Part shown: piece by piece, positions 23,495 through 30,636 of the stretch
Layout of the letters: each line of letters begins with the position of its first letter
Position numbering within the stretch: position 1 is the stretch's first letter
Origin: Alcanivorax hongdengensis A-11-3
Lineage (GTDB): Bacteria > Pseudomonadota > Gammaproteobacteria > Pseudomonadales > Alcanivoracaceae
DNA length: 64,000 nucleotides
NCBI RefSeq assembly: GCF_000300995.1
Contig: NZ_AMRJ01000001.1
Location: 248,001 to 312,000 of the forward strand
Direction of reading: 5' to 3'
Notes under the pieces: generated by a model
What the model was told of the DNA's origin: nothing
The model's database searches: none
The model's input: only the letters and a program-made list of their open reading frames with translations
Translations under genes and position numbers: made by a program

Positions 23495-24280
23495 ATGATT
23501 CTGCAACCGAAGGACTTTCAGGCCCGCAAGGGCAACCAGCCGATTGCCATGCTCACCGCCTATACCTGCCCGGTGGCCCGCAATATCGAGGAAGCGGGCA
23601 TCCCGGTGATTCTGGTGGGCGATACCGTGGGCATGGTGGAGATGGGCTTCGACAGTACCCGTGATGTGACACTGGAACACATGGAATACCACATCGGCGC
23701 GGTGCGCCGGGGCGCGCCAAAGACACATATCATCGGCGACCTGCCCTACCGCACCGATCGCGACCCGCAAACCGCCCTGGCCAGCGCCCGCCGTCTGCTG
23801 GCCGCTGGCGCCGACAGCATCAAGCTGGAGGGCGCCAAGGTAGCGGAGATCCGCGCGCTGGTGGACGCCGGCATTGCCGTAGTCGGCCACACCGGCCTGA
23901 CGCCGCAGACCGCCACCAGTTTCAAGCAGGTGGGCAAGACCGACACCCAGGCGCAGCAGATTCTTGATGATGCCCGCGCCATCGAAGCCGCCGGCGCCTT
24001 CATGCTGGTGATCGAACATGTGCCCTACCGCCTGGCCGCCAGGCTCACCGAACAGCTGGGCATTCCCACCATCGGCATTGGCGCCGGGCCGGACTGTGAT
24101 GGCCAGGTGCTGGTGATCAATGATGCCCTGGGCCTGGGGGATTACTGGCCGCCGTTTTCCAAACAGTACGCCCACGCCAGCCGCACCATTGCGCAGGTGG
24201 CCCGGGATTTTTCCCGGGAGGTGGCCAGCCGGGAATTCCCCAACAACATCATTCCCCTTACCGGTACCGGCAAAACGTAA
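23495..24280 (+). CDS. panB: 3-Methyl-2-oxobutanoate hydroxymethyltransferase PanB
   Basis: A 261-residue TIM-barrel enzyme of pantothenate synthesis, transferring a hydroxymethyl group from methylene-tetrahydrofolate to 2-oxoisovalerate. Active-site elements are present: VILVGDTVGMVEMG (Mg-binding Asp), IGDLPY (second Asp), SIKLEGAK (Lys and Glu) and MLVIEHVPYRLA (Glu base), then GIGAGPDCDGQVLVINDALG. The N-terminal TAYTCPVARN differs from the common TAYD...A. panC is not adjacent; the gene follows a thioesterase by 22 nt, with GGAGG before the ATG. It could be a second PanB-like copy with another keto-acid substrate. Confidence 0.88.
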   Translation: MILQPKDFQARKGNQPIAMLTAYTCPVARNIEEAGIPVILVGDTVGMVEMGFDSTRDVTLEHMEYHIGAVRRGAPKTHIIGDLPYRTDRDPQTALASARRLLAAGADSIKLEGAKVAEIRALVDAGIAVVGHTGLTPQTATSFKQVGKTDTQAQQILDDARAIEAAGAFMLVIEHVPYRLAARLTEQLGIPTIGIGAGPDCDGQVLVINDALGLGDYWPPFSKQYAHASRTIAQVARDFSREVASREFPNNIIPLTGTGKT

Positions 24281-24290
24281 CGACGGTTTG

Positions 24291-24318
24291 TCAGGAGCGG
24301 CGCCAGCGTCGCGCCTAC
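24291..24318. repeat. Short degenerate REP-like element
   Basis: TCAGGAGCGGCGCCAGCGTC followed by GCGCCTAC keeps the (T)AGGAGC...GC.CCTAC ends of the REP family with a small internal palindrome (GGCGCC). It lies 10 nt after the panB stop. Confidence 0.5.
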
Positions 24319-24343
24319 GGTGGGGTGGCGGTGTTGACGAGAG

Positions 24344-24430
24344 CCACCCCCTCCCCGGCCCTCCCCTTGGCAGGGGAGGGAGCAAAAAACGGTCCTCCCC
24401 CTCGTTGAGGGGGAGCTAGAGGGGGTCAGG
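24344..24430. repeat. CCCTC-type intergenic repeat cluster (copy 2)
   Basis: Two hairpins in tandem: CCCTCCCCTTGGCAGGGGAG and CCTCCCCCTCGTTGAGGGGG, followed by AGAGGGGGT. The minus-strand siderophore-interacting protein gene has its stop codon (24426-24428) inside the repeat, so the repeat abuts the coding end. An almost identical pair of hairpins occurs at 26719-26786. Confidence 0.75.
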
Positions 24431-25205
24431 GGGCCTTGCGTTTTGCCACCTGGTGAACATCTTCGGTCATGCCGATCTGCCAGTAGCCGCTGGCATAGAG
24501 GCGCCGGCGCGGGATATCACGTTCGCTGACCAGGTAACGGCGGATGGCGCGAACGGCGCCGCTTTCACCGGCCACCCACACGGACGGCGAGCCAGCCTGC
24601 CAGGGCAGGTCGATGACCGCATCCACCAGAGCGGTGGACGGTTGTGACGGGGTCGGGTTGAGGAGCCAGTGCACCTGCAATCCGGGCGGGAACGGCAATG
24701 GCTGTTTGTCCGCCGGATCCATGATTTCCAGTACCGCATGGCCTTTGGCACCCCTGGGCAGGCGCTCGATGTTAGCGGCGATGGCAGGCAGGGCCGACAT
24801 GTCGCCGGCAAACAGAAACCAGTCCGCCTCAAGATCCACCCACTTGGGCTGGCCAGGGCCGGCGAAGCCGACCCGGTCACCGGGGCGAGCGGTGGCCGCC
24901 CAGTGAGAGGCCGGGCCGTGGTCACTGTGCATCATGAAATCCACCACCACCTCGCCGCGCCCCCGGTCAAAGTGGCGCAAGGTATAGGTGCGCACCACCG
25001 GGCGTTCGTGCTCGGGCAGATCGCCGAAGGGCGGGCGGGCGATGGTGGCCTGCCCCGGGCGGGGGATCAGCAGTTTGAAGTTGGCGCTTTCATGGCCTTC
25101 GGGAAAGTCATCCAGGTTGTCGCCACCGAGCACGACCCGCTTCATGTTGGGGGTCAGACACTCAGTGCGGCGCACCTCGAGAATACGGGGAGCCGGTCTT
25201 GGCAT
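24426..25205 (-). CDS. Siderophore-interacting protein (ViuB/SIP-type ferric reductase)
   Basis: A 259-residue FAD/NAD(P)H-dependent cytoplasmic reductase that frees iron from ferric siderophores. The FAD-binding half has KLLIPRPG..., VRTYTLRHFDRGRGEVVVDFMMHSDHGPASHW (the RxYT...H..GPAS motif) and GDRVGFAGPG. The NAD(P) half has WFLFAGDMSALPAI, the W-A-G-E-S motif in VWVAGESGAVRAIRRYL and the closing YASGYWQIG. It is divergent from a MarR-family gene. No siderophore uptake genes are in the window, and no clear Fur box was seen in the shared promoter region. Confidence 0.92.
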   Translation of the reverse strand: MPRPAPRILEVRRTECLTPNMKRVVLGGDNLDDFPEGHESANFKLLIPRPGQATIARPPFGDLPEHERPVVRTYTLRHFDRGRGEVVVDFMMHSDHGPASHWAATARPGDRVGFAGPGQPKWVDLEADWFLFAGDMSALPAIAANIERLPRGAKGHAVLEIMDPADKQPLPFPPGLQVHWLLNPTPSQPSTALVDAVIDLPWQAGSPSVWVAGESGAVRAIRRYLVSERDIPRRRLYASGYWQIGMTEDVHQVAKRKAP

Positions 25206-25265
25206 GGGAAACCTCGCAGGGCGATGGGGCCGAAGTTGTTGCCCCGGACTATTTAGTAGACAATA

Positions 25266-25303
25266 TCAACCATAAAGCAAATTAATTGATAAAGTCAACC
25301 ATA
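25266..25303. promoter_or_regulatory. Direct repeats in the SIP-marR divergent promoter
   Basis: TCAACCATA occurs at 25266-25274 and again at 25295-25303, 29 bp apart, in an AT-rich stretch (TTTAGTAGACAATATCAACC...AATTAATTGATAAAGTC). The second copy touches the MarR start codon. They could be operator half-sites for the MarR protein, controlling itself and the divergent reductase. The repeats are short, so confidence is limited. Confidence 0.4.
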
Positions 25304-25734
25304 TGAACCCGGACTCCGATATCCGCCATGCCCTGTGGCAACTGGCCTTCCAGTTCAAGGTCAGCACCAAGCGCGCTATCCGCGACTATGGCCTGCCGCT
25401 CAACGGCATGCATGTGCGCACCCTGCACCTGATCCGCAGCCAGCCGGATTGTACCGCCAACCAGCTGGCCACCATTACCGGCCGCGACAAGGCACAGATT
25501 ACCCGGCTGCTCAAGGAATTGGAGGCCATGGCACTGATCACGCGCACGCCCCACCCCGGCGACAGGCGCAGCCAGATTGTGGCGCTCAGCGACACGGGCC
25601 GCGAGCTGATGGCGCGTACGGTGGAGGCGGAAAAAGCGGTGGAGAAACGTCTGCTCAAGGGTATGAGCAAAGAGGAAGTCAGCACCTTCGTGAGCCTGGC
25701 CCACAAGATGCTGGAGAATTTGCGCGAGGCATAA
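25303..25734 (+). CDS. MarR-family transcriptional regulator
   Basis: A 143-residue winged-helix regulator. NGMHVRTLHLIRSQPDCTANQLATITGRDKAQITRLLKELEAMALI contains the recognition helix, and TRTPHPGDRRSQIVALSDTGRELMA the wing with the conserved D-x-R. It is divergent from the siderophore-interacting protein gene and is a candidate regulator of it; the ligand is unknown. The stop converges with the bestrophin stop at 25735. Confidence 0.92.
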   Translation: MNPDSDIRHALWQLAFQFKVSTKRAIRDYGLPLNGMHVRTLHLIRSQPDCTANQLATITGRDKAQITRLLKELEAMALITRTPHPGDRRSQIVALSDTGRELMARTVEAEKAVEKRLLKGMSKEEVSTFVSLAHKMLENLREA

Positions 25735-26646
25735 TTACATCAGCTGGTGGTTGACCACCTGCAACGGGGGCGGCGCGATGTCGCCCAGTGCTTCCGCCAC
25801 GGAAATTTCATGGATACGGCACAGGGAATCCAGCGGCAGGTCGTTGGCATCACGCCCGAAGGGTGTTTCCAGATGTTCGGCCAGGCAGTCCAGTCCGAAG
25901 AAGGTATAGGCCACCACGGCCACGCACACCGGCGTGGCCCAGCCCACCGCCCCTACCAGAGCGAACGGCAAGAGGTAGCAGTAAATGTAGGCGGTGCGAT
26001 GCACCAGCAGGGTATAGGCGAACGGCAACGGGGTATGGGCAATCCGTTCGCAGGCCGCCTGGATGCCACTGAGGGCAGTGACATGATGGTTGAGCATTTG
26101 CAGCCCCACCGAATCCGGTGCGCCCTCGCGATAAAGCACGCCCAGCTCACCACCCACCTGTTGCAATAACCCCTCCGCGCCATTGCGCAGCCCCTGCACA
26201 TGTTGCAGCTCTTGCTTGCTCAGCCAGGTTGTCAGTGTGTCGCTGACATCTTCGCCGCGCAGTTGCCCACGCAGGGCGTGGGCATGGGCCAGTACCAGAG
26301 AGAGTATGCGCCGGCGCGCCGGATGCCCGTCGCCCAGCAGTGACGCACTGGCCCGGGCCAGGCTGCGAATCTCGTAGACCATCTGCCCCCATTGTTTACG
26401 CGCTTCCCACCAGCGCTCGTAGGAGGCGTTGTTGCGGAAGCTGAGCAGGATCGACAGCACCAACCCCAGAAGCGTGATCGGCAATACCGTCAGGCTGCTG
26501 ATATCCAGCCAGCCATAGTGATGGGCGGCAGTGAGCCCGGCGGCAAACAGCGCCACCAGCAACATGTGCGGCAGGATATCCAGCACGATGGAGCCGCGCA
26601 GGGTGATCAGCAGGGCAAAGGCATTGGGGCGGTCGCGAACGATCAT
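25735..26646 (-). CDS. Bestrophin-family membrane protein (UPF0187)
   Basis: A 303-residue protein of the bacterial bestrophin/YneE family. The N-terminal MIVRDRPNAFALLITLRGSI, the FRNNASYERWWEARKQWGQMVYEIRSLAR block and the C-terminal AYTFFGLDCLAEHLETPFGRDANDLPLD (Ca-clasp-like acidic loop) are diagnostic. Homologues form pentameric ion channels in the inner membrane; Klebsiella bestrophin conducts cations. The ATG at 26646 starts the conserved N-terminus; a longer frame to 26766 runs into a dispersed repeat. The gap up to 26909 holds only repeats. Confidence 0.9.
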   Translation of the reverse strand: MIVRDRPNAFALLITLRGSIVLDILPHMLLVALFAAGLTAAHHYGWLDISSLTVLPITLLGLVLSILLSFRNNASYERWWEARKQWGQMVYEIRSLARASASLLGDGHPARRRILSLVLAHAHALRGQLRGEDVSDTLTTWLSKQELQHVQGLRNGAEGLLQQVGGELGVLYREGAPDSVGLQMLNHHVTALSGIQAACERIAHTPLPFAYTLLVHRTAYIYCYLLPFALVGAVGWATPVCVAVVAYTFFGLDCLAEHLETPFGRDANDLPLDSLCRIHEISVAEALGDIAPPPLQVVNHQLM

Positions 26647-26718
26647 GAACAATTCCGTTGGCAGGTTGTGATCATGATACGGGATTGCGGCAAGCGAGGC
26701 AGGCCAGCTTGGCAGCGA

Positions 26719-26786
26719 CCCCACCCCAGCCCTCCCCTTGGCAGGGGAGGGAGTTCTCCCCCTCATTGAGGGGGAGTTAGAGGGGG
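26719..26786. repeat. CCCTC-type intergenic repeat (copy 3)
   Basis: CCCTCCCCTTGGCAGGGGAG and TCTCCCCCTCATTGAGGGGG hairpins, the same pair as at 24344-24430 with minor differences. It lies upstream of the bestrophin gene and downstream of the RND adaptor gene. Confidence 0.75.
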
Positions 26787-26829
26787 CAACGACATCTCAA
26801 TGATTTGGCATTGATTCGGTCTCTGCCTC

Positions 26830-26870
26830 GCCCCCTCTCCCCCAGCCCCTCTCCCGCAAGGGGAGAGGGG
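26830..26870. repeat. CCCTCTCCC-type intergenic repeat (copy 4)
   Basis: GCCCCCTCTCCCCCAGCCCC followed by TCTCCCGCAAGGGGAGAGGG forms one hairpin. It is placed 40 nt after the stop of the RND adaptor gene on the minus strand and may serve as its transcript end. Confidence 0.7.
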
Positions 26871-26909
26871 CGTTACCTGAATAAACGACCTGACGGTTTT
26901 AACAGACGG

Positions 26910-28088
26910 TCAGGGCATGGCAGCCAGCTGCGAGCTGCTGTCCGGCTTGGCCATGGCCACGTCCTGGGGCACCACCGGCATGCCGGACCCGAAGATCTTC
27001 TGCACGCCATTGACCACCACCCGGTCACCGGGCTTGAGGCCATCGCGGATCACCAGCAGGTCATCCACCCGGCGCCCGGGCTGCACGTCGCGGCGGGCCA
27101 CCTTGTTGTCCTTGTCCACCACATAGACGTAGCGGCGGTCCTGGTCGGTGAGTACCGCTTTCTGGTCCACCAGCAGGGCGTCGCTGAGCTGGGCCACCGG
27201 TATTTCCACCCGGGCGAACTGGCCCGGCTTAAAAGTGCCAGCGGGGTTGGCCACCACCGCCCGGTACTGCAGGGTGCCGGTGCTGGCGTTCAGGCGGTTG
27301 TCGATGAAGTCCACCTGGCCACGATGCGGGTAACCGGGCTCGCCAGCCAGGCCGATATGCACCGCCGGGCCTTTTCCCTGCTGGAAAAAATCCGGGCTCT
27401 GCTGCACGGTCTGCTCGTTGCTGTCGAAGTAGACGTAGAGCGGGTCCACCGACACCACCGTGGTCAGCAATGTCTGGTCACTGCTGGCCAGGTTGCCGCG
27501 GGTCACGTAGGCCCGCCCCACCCGGCCGGTAATCGGCGCGGTGACACGGGTGTATTCCAGGTCCAGCCGGGCGCTGTCCAGCGCGGCGCGAGCCTCGTCC
27601 AGCTGGGCCCGGGCATTGGCCTGCGCGGCGCTGCGGCGGTCGTATTCCTCGCGGGAAATGGCGTGGCTGCTGAGCAGCTGTTTGGCGCGGCCGGCCTCGC
27701 TGTCCGCCAGCGACAGTTCGCTGCGGGCGGTGGCCAGGCGCGCGCGGGCAGCACGTTCCCTGGCCTGATAGGGGCGCGGATCGATCTCGAACAACAGATC
27801 GCCCTGCTCCACCATGGCGCCTTCTTCAAAGGCCACCTTGTTGATATAACCGCTGACCCGGGGGCGCAGCTCCACGGTCTCCGGGGCGGCCACGCGGCCG
27901 GTGAAACTGCCCCACACGGTCACCGGGGTGGCCTGCACGGTGGCCACATCCACCGCCGGTGCCTGCATGGCCGGCGCCGCTTCGCTGCGGGCATCGCAGC
28001 CCGCCAGCATTACCGCGGCGAGCACCAGCAACGTGATTCCCAGAAACAGGCCGGCCCCACCGGCACTGTCGGCATTGATCGTTTCCAT
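26910..28088 (-). CDS. RND efflux periplasmic adaptor (membrane fusion protein), no pump gene adjacent
   Basis: A 392-residue MexE/AcrA-type adaptor. The N-terminus has a hydrophobic segment ending in a lipobox-like LAGC (about 28-31), then ELRPRVSGYINKVAFEEGAMVEQGDLLFEIDPRPY (lipoyl half), a helical hairpin (about 105-165), TRVTAPITGRVGRAYVTRGNL (second lipoyl half) and the beta-barrel GTFKPGQFARVEIPV. It should link an inner-membrane pump to an outer-membrane channel. An RND pump gene would normally follow, but the next gene downstream is a bestrophin, so this adaptor is orphaned here. A SoxR-type promoter lies about 90 bp upstream (28176-28206). Confidence 0.92.
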   Translation of the reverse strand: METINADSAGGAGLFLGITLLVLAAVMLAGCDARSEAAPAMQAPAVDVATVQATPVTVWGSFTGRVAAPETVELRPRVSGYINKVAFEEGAMVEQGDLLFEIDPRPYQARERAARARLATARSELSLADSEAGRAKQLLSSHAISREEYDRRSAAQANARAQLDEARAALDSARLDLEYTRVTAPITGRVGRAYVTRGNLASSDQTLLTTVVSVDPLYVYFDSNEQTVQQSPDFFQQGKGPAVHIGLAGEPGYPHRGQVDFIDNRLNASTGTLQYRAVVANPAGTFKPGQFARVEIPVAQLSDALLVDQKAVLTDQDRRYVYVVDKDNKVARRDVQPGRRVDDLLVIRDGLKPGDRVVVNGVQKIFGSGMPVVPQDVAMAKPDSSSQLAAMP

Positions 28089-28175
28089 GACTTCTTGCTC
28101 CCGTTGAGACGGTTAGGGTTGTGACGGGCGGGCAGGAACGACAGGTCCGATACGTTTTGCCCCCGATTCGGCGAC

Positions 28176-28206
28176 ACGTTAATTCCTCAAGTTAAGTTGA
28201 GGTCAA
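28176..28206 (-). promoter_or_regulatory. SoxR-type promoter and SoxR box for the RND adaptor
   Basis: CCTCAAGTTAAGTTGAGG at 28185-28202 matches the SoxR box consensus (CCTCAA-GTTAAC-TTGAGG) at 17 of 18 positions. Read on the minus strand it lies between a -35 TTGACC (28206-28201) and a -10 TAACGT (28181-28176) with a 19-bp spacer. That over-long spacer is the hallmark of promoters activated by SoxR/MerR proteins. It points at the adaptor gene, whose start is at 28088. soxR itself is at 32501. Confidence 0.85.
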
Positions 28207-28350
28207 TAGTGGCACCGAAAAGAAAGCCGCCCCTGGAACCCGGGTCGGCCGGCGGCGCCTGTGCAAATCGCCGGGGCCGCTTCCCCTCACCCGATCATGG
28301 CAGCCAGAATAGCCAGGCCGGCCCCACCGGCGGTATCCGGTTACTGCCCG

Positions 28351-28376
28351 GTGATTGCCTGATTCTCCAGACTTTG
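28351..28376. promoter_or_regulatory. Candidate AraC-type site A between the adaptor gene and the AraC regulator
   Basis: GTGATTGCCTGATTCTCCAG followed by ACTTTG. It aligns with 28612-28637 at about 20 of 26 positions. The gap 28089-28726 also contains the SoxR promoter and an inverted pair ATGGTGCA...TGCACCAT (around 28533 to 28573); otherwise I see no gene in it. Confidence 0.4.
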
Positions 28377-28585
28377 AGCGCAAGCAGGGGCACAACCGGG
28401 AGCCTCATCGTGCCTGAAAAGCCCCCAGCACGCGGGTTTCAGGCAATTGGCGCCGACTGAAAATGCATGATGTCACCGATATGTCACGGTTATTTCATCA
28501 ATTCTGCGGGAAATGTGCAGGAAGGCCGCGTACCATGGTGCAGGTTCCGCAAAGCCCGGCGCGGTTGCACCATCCTCGCCGGCGG

Positions 28586-28637
28586 CTTGCCTGATTGCTC
28601 ATTTCTGCGAGGTGATTGCCCAATCCTGCAAACCTTG
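28586..28637. promoter_or_regulatory. Candidate tandem AraC-type sites B and C upstream of the AraC regulator
   Basis: CTTGCCTGATTGCTCATTTC (site C, 28586 on) is followed directly by GTGATTGCCCAATCCTGCAA (site B, 28612 on). Both share the TTGCC-(T/C)(G/A)ATT core with site A at 28351. Tandem 20-odd-bp direct repeats about 90 bp before the start codon are typical for AraC-protein binding, so autoregulation is a fair inference. Confidence 0.45.
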
Positions 28638-28726
28638 CCCGCCGAGCGCCCTTTCCGGCAAACCCCGTGCTTATACTGGTGCCCCTGGCCTGTATACGGC
28701 CATTCAGACTGCTTCAGGGAGTGGGT

Positions 28727-29674
28727 ATGGCATCTTCCAGCAACATCGCCGCCGGCAATATCGCCACCGCGCTTGCCGACATTGTCTCCCGGCATGCGCT
28801 CCGGGCCGGCGAACCGAACCCCACGGCGCTTACCGGTGTGCAGCTGTTCCGCTCCCATGTGCCGAGCAGCTGCATGTCCTCGGTGTATGACCCGTCGCTG
28901 GTGTTCATCATCCAGGGCAGCAAGAGCATCCAGCTGGGCGACCGGCAGATCGTTTATGGCCCGTTGACCTATCTGGCCAGCTCCGTGCACTTGCCGGTGC
29001 TGGGCCAGGTCATTGATGCCAGTGAGGACGAGCCCTACCTGGCCCTGAAGATTACCGTGGACCCGAAGCAGGTCAGCGAGCTGGTGCTGGAGTTGGGCGA
29101 CAAGATCGACAGCGTCGATCCGGACTCGCCCTGCCCGGAAATCACCTGCGGGCTGTGTATTGCACAAATGGATGAGGCCATGGGCAACGCCCTGACTCGC
29201 CTGCTGGGCCTGCTCGACAAGCCCGATGATATTCCGGTGCTGGCACCGTTGGCGTTCCGCGAAATTCTGTACCGGGCGTTGATTGGCGAGATGGGCGCGC
29301 GCATGCGCAAGTTCGCCACCGCCGACAGCCAGGCCAACCGGATTTCCAAGGTGATTGCGGTGCTCAAGCACCGTTATACCGAGCCGCTGCGCGTGCGCGA
29401 CCTGGCCGACCAGGTGAACATGAGCGAGTCGTCCCTGTTCCACAGCTTCAAGCAGGTGACGCGCATGTCGCCGCTGCAGTTCCAGAAGAAGCTGCGTCTG
29501 CATGAAGCGCGCCGTCTGATGCTCACCGAAGGGCTGGAGGCGGCCACTGCCAGCTACCGGGTGGGCTATGAAAGCCCGTCTCACTTCAGCCGCGAATACA
29601 GCCGCATGTTCGGCGCACCGCCCCGGGCGGATGTGAACCGCCTGCGCGGCGAACAACTGGTGGCGCCGGCCTGA
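28727..29674 (+). CDS. AraC-family regulator with AraC_N (cupin-like) domain
   Basis: A 315-residue regulator. The N-terminal domain is of the AraC_N type (PF06719): YDPSLVFIIQGSKSIQLGDRQIVYGPLTYLASSVHLPV. The C-terminal HTH pair is LRVRDLADQVNMSESSLFHSFK and ATASYRVGYESPSHFSREYSRMFG. GGGAGTGGGT precedes the ATG at 28727. A Pseudomonas relative of this type (CmrA) activates the MexEF-OprN efflux system, so a link with the nearby RND adaptor gene is plausible, but here the two genes are divergent and 640 bp apart. Repeated 20-odd-bp motifs upstream may be its operators. Confidence 0.88.
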   Translation: MASSSNIAAGNIATALADIVSRHALRAGEPNPTALTGVQLFRSHVPSSCMSSVYDPSLVFIIQGSKSIQLGDRQIVYGPLTYLASSVHLPVLGQVIDASEDEPYLALKITVDPKQVSELVLELGDKIDSVDPDSPCPEITCGLCIAQMDEAMGNALTRLLGLLDKPDDIPVLAPLAFREILYRALIGEMGARMRKFATADSQANRISKVIAVLKHRYTEPLRVRDLADQVNMSESSLFHSFKQVTRMSPLQFQKKLRLHEARRLMLTEGLEAATASYRVGYESPSHFSREYSRMFGAPPRADVNRLRGEQLVAPA

Positions 29675-29709
29675 CGCCGGCAACGCCACCTCCTGACGCC
29701 ACTGCCTGA

Positions 29710-30036
29710 TTACCCGCCAAGCTCGCCGAACGCGGCCTGCCACTGCACGCAAAAGACCGGAATACCGGCGGCATCCACCGCCGTTATCAGCTTGTCGGCG
29801 GTGGCGTCATCGAGCAGGTAGATCAGCTCGATGGGCTGGTCGGCCAGCTCGAAAAAGTGCGCCGCATGGGTGTGACCACTGTGGCCAGTGCCCTCCAGAT
29901 CACTGCGCTTGGTGACCCGGTGCAGACCCAGCTTTTCGGCCTCCTCAATCACCCGGTCGGTGACCAGCTTGCCCTCGTGACGGCGATTCTGGGGCGCGAT
30001 AAAGATGACTTCATAACCGGTTTTCAGTTTGTTCAT
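29710..30036 (-). CDS. DUF190 family protein, CrcB partner
   Basis: A 108-residue cytoplasmic protein similar in layout to DUF190 (PII-like fold): [31 protein letters not shown], a Gly/His loop ([20 protein letters not shown]), [16 protein letters not shown] and a C-terminal V-F-C-V strand. Genes of this type accompany crcB in many bacteria and may modulate the fluoride channel; evidence is contextual. Its ATG overlaps the crcB stop by 4 nt (30033-30036), so translation is coupled. Confidence 0.8.
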   Translation of the reverse strand: MNKLKTGYEVIFIAPQNRRHEGKLVTDRVIEEAEKLGLHRVTKRSDLEGTGHSGHTHAAHFFELADQPIELIYLLDDATADKLITAVDAAGIPVFCVQWQAAFGELGG

Positions 30037-30431
30037 CGTGCGGCTCCCATCAGGTTGCGGATCAGGGCCAGGGTGGCCATGCCCAGGCCGGTCATGCACA
30101 GACTGCCGACCACATGGATGGCGATGCCGGCAAAGGCCATGCCCCAGCGGCCGGTCTGCAGGTTGGTGAACATTTCCGCCGAAAAGGTGGAAAAGGTGGT
30201 CAGCGCACCGAGCATGCCGGTGATCAGAAACAGGCGCCATTCCGGCGCCAGCTGAGGCAGCCAGGCAAACAGGCCGATGGCCATGCCGATCAGCCAGGCG
30301 CCAAGCAGGTTGGCCGCCAGCGTGCCCGGAGGAATGGCCGGGAACAGGGCGTTAAGCCACATGCCCAGCAGCCAGCGAAGGTTGGCGCCGATTGCCGCTC
30401 CGGCACCAATGGCAACAACAGATAACCACAT
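30033..30431 (-). CDS. crcB: Fluoride channel CrcB/Fluc
   Basis: A 132-residue four-helix membrane protein that forms a dual-topology dimer exporting fluoride. [37 protein letters not shown] and the diagnostic [16 protein letters not shown] (Na+ site and pore Phe/Ser track) are all present. The ATG at 30431 is chosen from the family N-terminus; an upstream frame to 30503 would run into the riboswitch. A fluoride riboswitch lies in its leader at 30508-30578, confirming the function independently of homology. Confidence 0.96.
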   Translation of the reverse strand: MWLSVVAIGAGAAIGANLRWLLGMWLNALFPAIPPGTLAANLLGAWLIGMAIGLFAWLPQLAPEWRLFLITGMLGALTTFSTFSAEMFTNLQTGRWGMAFAGIAIHVVGSLCMTGLGMATLALIRNLMGAAR

Positions 30432-30507
30432 CGGTTTTTCCTGAGTTGAGTGAACGTCCGGCGGGAAACACGCAGGCAGCCTGCACCCCGTGTCCCCCGA
30501 CACGTTT

Positions 30508-30578
30508 GGCAGGCATCATCAACTGTGCCAGGCACAGTGGTTTGGTCGCCGCGCGACCGGGAGGAATACCATCTCCCC
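30508..30578 (-). promoter_or_regulatory. Fluoride riboswitch (crcB motif)
   Basis: On the minus strand the leader reads GGGGAGATGGTATTCCTCCC, then a variable hairpin (GGTCGCGCGGCGACC), AAACCACTGTGCCTGGCACA and GTTGATGATGCCTGCC. The GGAGATGG.ATTCCTCC block, the AACC element and the TGATGATGCCTGC end are the conserved parts of the fluoride aptamer. It ends about 77 nt before the crcB ATG. A hairpin after it (CGTGTC...GACACG) may be part of the expression platform; I could not identify an anti-terminator. Confidence 0.93.
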
Positions 30579-30636
30579 ACAACATTCAATTAACCACGAC
30601 TGGCGCCGGGCTGCAATTGTCAGCCCGGCTCGCGGG

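Noticed and set aside
26719..26870. Repeats that might be read as a CRISPR array
   Set aside because: The hairpins are inverted repeats of different lengths, without uniform spacers or repeats of constant size.
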